From Rhodococcus sp. BP22 (GTDB lineage: Bacteria; Actinomycetota; Actinomycetes; Mycobacteriales; Mycobacteriaceae): a stretch of 64,000 nt of DNA. The stretch spans positions 1-64,000 of the forward strand of contig NZ_JACFTB010000009.1 in assembly GCF_014281965.1 (NCBI RefSeq), in the 5' to 3' direction. Numbering within the stretch: the first letter of the stretch is position 1; each line of letters opens with the position of its first letter. Shown here one piece after another: positions 58,382-64,000 of the stretch. A program made the translations under genes and the position numbers. The notes beneath the pieces were generated by a model, which saw only the letters and a list, made by a program, of their open reading frames with translations, was not told the origin of the DNA and ran no database searches.

Positions 58382-59833
58382 ATGACCTCAGCAGTGGACT
58401 CGTCAGAACTCGCCCAGATCGGTGTCACCGGCCTTGCAGTGATGGGCTCGAACATCGCCAGGAACTTTGCGCATCACGGACATACGGTTGCGCTTCACAA
58501 TCGCAGTATTTCCAAAACGGATGCACTCCTCGAGGCGCACGGTAGCGAAGGCAAGTTCATTCGCACTGAGACGATCGAAGAATTTGTCGCCGCACTGCAG
58601 AAGCCTCGCCGAGTCTTGATCATGGTCAAAGCCGGCGAGCCGACCGACGCTGTGATCGAAGAACTCGCCGGTGCCATGGAACAGGGCGACATCATCATCG
58701 ACGGCGGAAACGCGCTCTACACAGACACGATCAGACGCGAAGCTTCGCTGAAGGAGCGTGGACTGCTGTTCGTCGGCGCAGGAATCTCCGGTGGCGAAGA
58801 AGGCGCACTCAACGGCCCGTCAATCATGCCCGGTGGTCCAGTCGAGTCCTACAAGGCACTCGGCCCCCTCCTCGAATCCATTGCCGCACAGGTGGACGGA
58901 ACACCGTGCTGCACTCACATCGGTCCGGACGGCTCCGGCCACTTCGTCAAGATGGTGCACAACGGCATCGAGTACGCCGATATGCAGTTGATCGGCGAGG
59001 CTTACAACCTGTTCCGTGACGCGCTGGACTACTCACCCGCCAAGGTTGCGGACGTCTTCACCGAGTGGAACAAGGGCGACCTCGAAAGCTACCTCGTCGA
59101 GATCACAGCGGAGGTCCTTCGACAGGTCGACGCGAAAACAGGCCAGCCGTTGGTCGACGTCATCGTCGACGCTGCCGAGCAGAAGGGCACCGGCCGGTGG
59201 ACGGTCAAGGCCGCGCTCGACCTCGGCGTGCCGGTGACAGGTATCGCCGAAGCCGTGTTTGCACGCGCACTCTCCGGCTCGCGTACGCAGCGCGAGGCCG
59301 CTGTCGGGTTGGCATCGGGCGTACTCGCAGACAAGCCAACGGATGCCGAGCAGTTCACGCACGACATCAGTCGGGCGTTGTACGCATCCAAGATCGTTGC
59401 GTACGCGCAGGGGTTCGATCAGATCGCGGCAGGCAGCACCGAGTACGACTGGAACCTTCACCCGGGTGATCTCGCCACGATCTGGCGCGGAGGCTGCATC
59501 ATCCGTGCACGCTTCCTCAACCGAATCAAAGATGCGTACGAAGACAATTCCTCGCTTCCGAGCTTGATTCTCGCGCCGTACTTCCGTGACGCGATCGAAG
59601 ACGCAATCGACAGCTGGCGCCGCGTCGTCATCACCGCGGCGTCACTCGGCATTCCGGTGCCTGCCTTCGCCTCTTCGCTGGCGTACTACGACGCACTTCG
59701 CGCCGAACGGCTCCCTGCCGCATTGACTCAGGGCCAGCGAGATTTCTTCGGCGCGCACACCTACGAGCGCATCGATTCCGAGGGCAAGTTCCACACGCTC
59801 TGGAGCGGTGACCGAAGCGAAGTTCAAGCCTGA
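58382..59833 (+). CDS. gnd: 6-Phosphogluconate dehydrogenase (decarboxylating)
   Basis: 483 residues, full-length long form. It oxidises 6-phosphogluconate to ribulose 5-phosphate with CO2 and NADPH in the pentose phosphate pathway. Seen: Rossmann GVTGLAVMGSNIARNFAHHG, the substrate-binding GAGISGGEEGALNGPSIMPG and catalytic SGHFVKMVHNGIEYADMQLI (Lys and His-Asn), and the C-terminal YFRDAIEDAIDSWRRVV. ATG 58382 has AAGGAAAG nine bases upstream. Gene order with blaI/M56 and guaB1 matches mycobacterial gnd1. Confidence 0.97.
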   Translation: MTSAVDSSELAQIGVTGLAVMGSNIARNFAHHGHTVALHNRSISKTDALLEAHGSEGKFIRTETIEEFVAALQKPRRVLIMVKAGEPTDAVIEELAGAMEQGDIIIDGGNALYTDTIRREASLKERGLLFVGAGISGGEEGALNGPSIMPGGPVESYKALGPLLESIAAQVDGTPCCTHIGPDGSGHFVKMVHNGIEYADMQLIGEAYNLFRDALDYSPAKVADVFTEWNKGDLESYLVEITAEVLRQVDAKTGQPLVDVIVDAAEQKGTGRWTVKAALDLGVPVTGIAEAVFARALSGSRTQREAAVGLASGVLADKPTDAEQFTHDISRALYASKIVAYAQGFDQIAAGSTEYDWNLHPGDLATIWRGGCIIRARFLNRIKDAYEDNSSLPSLILAPYFRDAIEDAIDSWRRVVITAASLGIPVPAFASSLAYYDALRAERLPAALTQGQRDFFGAHTYERIDSEGKFHTLWSGDRSEVQA

Positions 59834-59855
59834 GTTCAACCGAGCACGGCCGTAG

Positions 59856-59899
59856 GGTGCGGTGGCAACCACCACATGTCCGATGGTTGCCATCGCACC
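59856..59899. terminator. Bidirectional terminator between gnd and the DUF4262 gene
   Basis: GGTGCGGTGGCAACCA (59856-59871) pairs at 15 of 16 positions with 59884-59899 across a 12-base loop, between convergent genes. Confidence 0.8.
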
Positions 59900-59927
59900 G
59901 TCGCCCAACAAGATCCAAAATTCGTAT

Positions 59928-60437
59928 TCAGTCGTACAGACCCCAGCCCAGCGGTGTTCCGAGAATGGGTTGCACGATCGTCGAAGACACGTCGCCTTCC
60001 CATGGCAAGTCCCCCTGGTAGTCACGCCACACGGCCTGGACCGCGCGGATCCGATCCGATGGGTACACCTCCGAAGCCATGAGGAGCCACTCTTCGCAGT
60101 ACGTCACGTCGACGAAGTGGAAGTTGAAACCAGCTGCCGTGCACTCCATGCCGGGCTCGAACGCCCGACCGCCGAGGATCACCCGCCTGGCCAGCGTGTT
60201 CAATGCCGCAGCAGATTCCCCGGGTGATCGCCCCGTCACGATCAACTCGGGGTGGCCGAGGGCCGTCAAACCGACTGTGTAGCAGAATGCCGGTTCGATC
60301 ACCCCGGCATCGTCTGGATCGAAGTTCGAATTCACCTCCGAATTGACATACTGCAAAGCCCAGCCATGGCGGTCCACGAGGCTGTGCACGTTCCGCACGT
60401 AGTCCTCCATCGACTGCCCGTCACACATTGCACACAT
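59928..60437 (-). CDS. DUF4262 family protein
   Basis: 169 residues. It opens with a Cys pair (MCAMCDG), then YVRNVHSLVDRHGWALQYV, AFCYTVGLTALGHPELIVTG, and GFNFHFVDVTYCEEWLLMAS, all typical of DUF4262 proteins of unknown function. ATG 60437 is chosen since GGGGGAGCT directly precedes it. It lies divergent from the second helicase. No function can be given. Confidence 0.88.
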   Translation of the reverse strand: MCAMCDGQSMEDYVRNVHSLVDRHGWALQYVNSEVNSNFDPDDAGVIEPAFCYTVGLTALGHPELIVTGRSPGESAAALNTLARRVILGGRAFEPGMECTAAGFNFHFVDVTYCEEWLLMASEVYPSDRIRAVQAVWRDYQGDLPWEGDVSSTIVQPILGTPLGWGLYD

Positions 60438-60566
60438 AGCTCCCCCAAGCTTGTCGGGATCCAACAGCGAAAAGGCCGGCCGGATAAATGGTCTCGAACG
60501 TATGTTCGTATCGAGAATGATTGCCTATGGCACCGACAGAAAGTTGCCGGGCGGTACTGTTCCGCT

Positions 60567-61862
60567 ATGCCCCGTTCCGAAACGTCGTTCGCCGATTTGG
60601 GACTCCGACCTGTCCTTGTCCATGCTTTGCGTCGGATCGGTATCGATGTTCCGTTCGACATTCAGACGGCAGCGATCCCCGATGCCCTTGCTGGACAAGA
60701 CATTCTCGGTCGCGCGCCGACCGGATCGGGGAAGACCCTTGCATTCGGATTGCCGATGCTCCAGCGACTGTCGGGTGCGAGTAGCCGCCCGAAGTGTCCC
60801 CGCGGGTTGGTACTCGTTCCGACACGTGAGCTGGCCTTGCAAATCGAACGGGCACTGGAGGAACCGGCACTCGCGTTGGGCGTCCGAGTGATGGGAATCG
60901 TCGGCGGGGTGCCGATGAAGCGCCAGTCCGAACGCCTCATGCGCGGCGTCGACGTCGTTGTGGCTACCCCAGGACGTCTCGAGGATCTCCTCCAGCACGC
61001 CGCTGTCTCGCTCACCGACATCGACATCACAGTGGTGGACGAAGCTGACCGGATGGCCGATCTCGGCTTTCTGCCGCAGGTGCGAAAGCTTGTGGACCGC
61101 ACCCCGAAAGGTGGACAGCGAATGCTGTTCTCAGCGACCCTCGATGGAGATGTCGACGACCTGGTGCAGCGGTACTTCGACTCCCCCGCCATTCACTCCG
61201 CCGAGCCACCCCCACTCGCCCAGGCGACAATGAAACACCTCTTCTTCCGAGTGGCCGACACCGACAAGAATTCGATCGCACTGCGGATCGCGGCGCGAAC
61301 AGGGCGAACAATGATCTTTCTGCGCACCAAGCATGCGGTGGATCGATTCACCGCGGCCCTGCGCGAAGTGGGCGTGCCTGCACTCGCGTTGCACGGTGAC
61401 AAATCTCAGGCCAATCGAACCAGAACTCTCGCTGCATTTGCGGACGGTTCGGTTCCTGTCCTGGTCGCCACCGACGTCGCGGCACGTGGCCTGCACGTCG
61501 ACGGAATTACTCTTGTCGTGCACGTCGACCCGCCGGCTGATGCCAAGGACTACACGCATCGCGCCGGGCGCACAGCGCGCGCAGGCGAGATCGGCACCGT
61601 CGTCACGCTGGTCATCGATAGCCAGCAATCGCACGTCGAGACACTAGCCGCCGAGGCTGGAATCGTGGCGGAGTTCACCGATGTGACGGCGTCGAGTCCA
61701 GCGCTGGCCGAATCCACGGGTGCGCAGGCACCTCCGGGGTCACCGATCGTCGAAGTGACACCGACAGTCGACCAGACCGGGCGCACACGCGAGGTCGGGC
61801 GCCGTAAACGCCCGGTGCCTCGGCGCACCCGGGACAAGCCAGGTCGATCGGGTCGACGATGA
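60567..61862 (+). CDS. Second DEAD-box RNA helicase (short form)
   Basis: 431 residues. Motifs: Q-like IDVPFDIQTAAIPDALAG, I APTGSGKT, Ia PTRELALQ, Ib [59 protein letters not shown]. The tail is short, basic and ends in RRTRDKPGRSGRR, without the long repeats of its neighbour. The start at ATG 60567 has no ribosome-binding site but TACTGT lies 7 bp before it, so a leaderless mRNA is likely. Its stop overlaps the next start (ATGA). It is a diverged paralogue of the helicase at 56542. Confidence 0.94.
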   Translation: MPRSETSFADLGLRPVLVHALRRIGIDVPFDIQTAAIPDALAGQDILGRAPTGSGKTLAFGLPMLQRLSGASSRPKCPRGLVLVPTRELALQIERALEEPALALGVRVMGIVGGVPMKRQSERLMRGVDVVVATPGRLEDLLQHAAVSLTDIDITVVDEADRMADLGFLPQVRKLVDRTPKGGQRMLFSATLDGDVDDLVQRYFDSPAIHSAEPPPLAQATMKHLFFRVADTDKNSIALRIAARTGRTMIFLRTKHAVDRFTAALREVGVPALALHGDKSQANRTRTLAAFADGSVPVLVATDVAARGLHVDGITLVVHVDPPADAKDYTHRAGRTARAGEIGTVVTLVIDSQQSHVETLAAEAGIVAEFTDVTASSPALAESTGAQAPPGSPIVEVTPTVDQTGRTREVGRRKRPVPRRTRDKPGRSGRR

Positions 61863-62725
61863 ACGGACTTCCGGTGTTGTCGATGGTGCTGGCACTGATT
61901 GCAGCATTCCTGTTCGCTTGCGCATCGGTCGCTCAACAAAGTGCCGCCTCAGCGGTACCCGAGGGCCAATCGCTGATCACCACACTCATCCGAAGCCCAC
62001 GGTGGTGGGCCGGTCTCTGCGGCGACATCGGGGGGTACGGATTTCAGGTTGCCGCACTGTGGGTCGGCTCGGTCCTCGTAGTGCAACCCTTGATCGTCTC
62101 GATGCTGCTGTTCGCACTCCCTCTGTCTGCCAAATTCGCCGGCTACCGGATGACGCGTTCGACATGGGTGTGGGCGGTGGCGTTGGCAGCCGCGCTCGCG
62201 GTGTTCATCGTCGTCGGTGACCCAACGGAGGGAAACTCCGATGCACCGTTTTCCGACTGGATGATTCCGTTGGCCATTGCATCGGGCGTCGTGTTGGTCG
62301 CCACTGTTGCGGGGTTGTTGTCGACCAACCCGGGTTGGCGAGCACTGCTGCTGGGTGCGGCCGGAGGAGTGCTCTTCGGGATGGCCGTTGCGTTGACGAA
62401 GTACGTCACCGATCTTTTGGGAACCGGTCTTGTCGAAGCAGTTACTGCCTGGCAGACATACGCACTCGTCGGGTGCGGAATCCTCGGCTTCTACCTCCAG
62501 CAGCGCGCTTTTCAGTCCGGTCCGTTGTCTGCTTCACTTCCCGCTATCACCATCGGGGAACCGTTCGGAGCCGCGTTTCTCGGAATCACCGTCCTGGACG
62601 AACGCGTTCGCGACGACGCGTTCTCCTTGGTGGTCATCGCGGTGTGCGTGACAGTGATGATCGTTGCAACCGTTGCCCTCTCGCGAGCGCAAGCAAAGGT
62701 CACCGGACACCCTGTCGCGCGATGA
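61859..62725 (+). CDS. DMT-superfamily (EamA-like) membrane protein
   Basis: 288 residues with nine to ten transmembrane helices in two repeats, for example VLSMVLALIAAFLFACASVA, the WWAGLCGDIGGYGFQVAALW region and SLVVIAVCVTVMIVATVALS. Such proteins export small metabolites or act as permeases; the C-terminal PLSASLPAITIGEPFGAAFL signature is typical of actinobacterial DMT proteins. It is translationally coupled to the upstream helicase by a 4-bp overlap. The substrate is unknown. Confidence 0.88.
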   Translation: MNGLPVLSMVLALIAAFLFACASVAQQSAASAVPEGQSLITTLIRSPRWWAGLCGDIGGYGFQVAALWVGSVLVVQPLIVSMLLFALPLSAKFAGYRMTRSTWVWAVALAAALAVFIVVGDPTEGNSDAPFSDWMIPLAIASGVVLVATVAGLLSTNPGWRALLLGAAGGVLFGMAVALTKYVTDLLGTGLVEAVTAWQTYALVGCGILGFYLQQRAFQSGPLSASLPAITIGEPFGAAFLGITVLDERVRDDAFSLVVIAVCVTVMIVATVALSRAQAKVTGHPVAR

Positions 62726-62737
62726 CGGGTACGCTGA

Positions 62738-64000
<1,263 letters not shown>

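Overview
The window reads as chromosomal DNA of a mycolic-acid actinobacterium, most likely Rhodococcus or a close Nocardiaceae relative. The reasons are the high-GC codon use, the frequent GTG starts, the RbpA gene, an IdeR-type iron box, a BlaI/M56 pair followed by gnd and a GuaB1-type gene in the same order as the Mycobacterium tuberculosis Rv1846c-Rv1843c block (recalled synteny), and family-level resemblance of most proteins to rhodococcal ones. No rRNA, tRNA or CRISPR array was seen.

Region 1 (1-14.0 kb) is secondary metabolism. The 3' part of a large non-ribosomal peptide synthetase (A-PCP-E, C-A-PCP, C-A-PCP-TE, first adenylation domain with a textbook threonine code) is followed by a small secreted protein. 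Facing it is a two-gene unit of aminodeoxychorismate synthase and a chorismate-mutase-type protein, the pair that starts p-aminophenylalanine synthesis.

Region 2 (14.2-23.3 kb) is mostly ordinary chromosome: rbpA with a strong terminator, a small Cys-rich protein, a TerB-like protein, an amidase, a short UvrA-like ABC ATPase, a DUF2252 protein, a polysaccharide-deacetylase-fold protein, the fossil C-terminus of an arylsulfatase and a small membrane protein.

Region 3 (23.3-36 kb) is eroded accessory DNA. It holds a frameshifted and deleted PEP-utilising enzyme, fragments of an LLM oxidoreductase, a TetR regulator, an SDR fused to an integrase piece, and a broken ISAs1-type transposase. Intact islands lie between these: acyl-CoA synthetase plus acyl-CoA carboxylase, a TIGR03086-type protein, an alpha/beta hydrolase, an NTF2-like protein and a DHFR-fold protein. 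Several long perfect inverted repeats occur here.

Region 4 (36-46 kb) has a phosphotransferase/DUF7064-like operon controlled by a divergent TetR with two visible operators, an FKBP lipoprotein, a HelR-type RNA polymerase recycling ATPase preceded by a rifamycin-associated element, a HugZ-like protein, a type II NADH dehydrogenase, an ArsR-family regulator and a thioesterase.

Region 5 (46-54.7 kb) is iron uptake and envelope. An FhuF-like protein is divergent from a three-gene siderophore ABC importer whose first permease carries an extra RDD domain, with one good and one degenerate iron box between them. Next come an MprF-like aminoacyl-lipid synthase and a membrane-anchored esterase in one operon.

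Region 6 (54.8-64 kb) is the conserved block: blaI, an M56 peptidase, a DEAD-box helicase with nine 10-residue repeats, gnd, a DUF4262 protein, a second DEAD-box helicase, a DMT-type membrane protein and the 5' part of guaB1, which runs off the window. The strongest leads are the HelR/RAE locus, the p-aminophenylalanine gene pair next to an unassigned NRPS, the RDD-FecCD fusion, and the palindromes and gene fossils of region 3.
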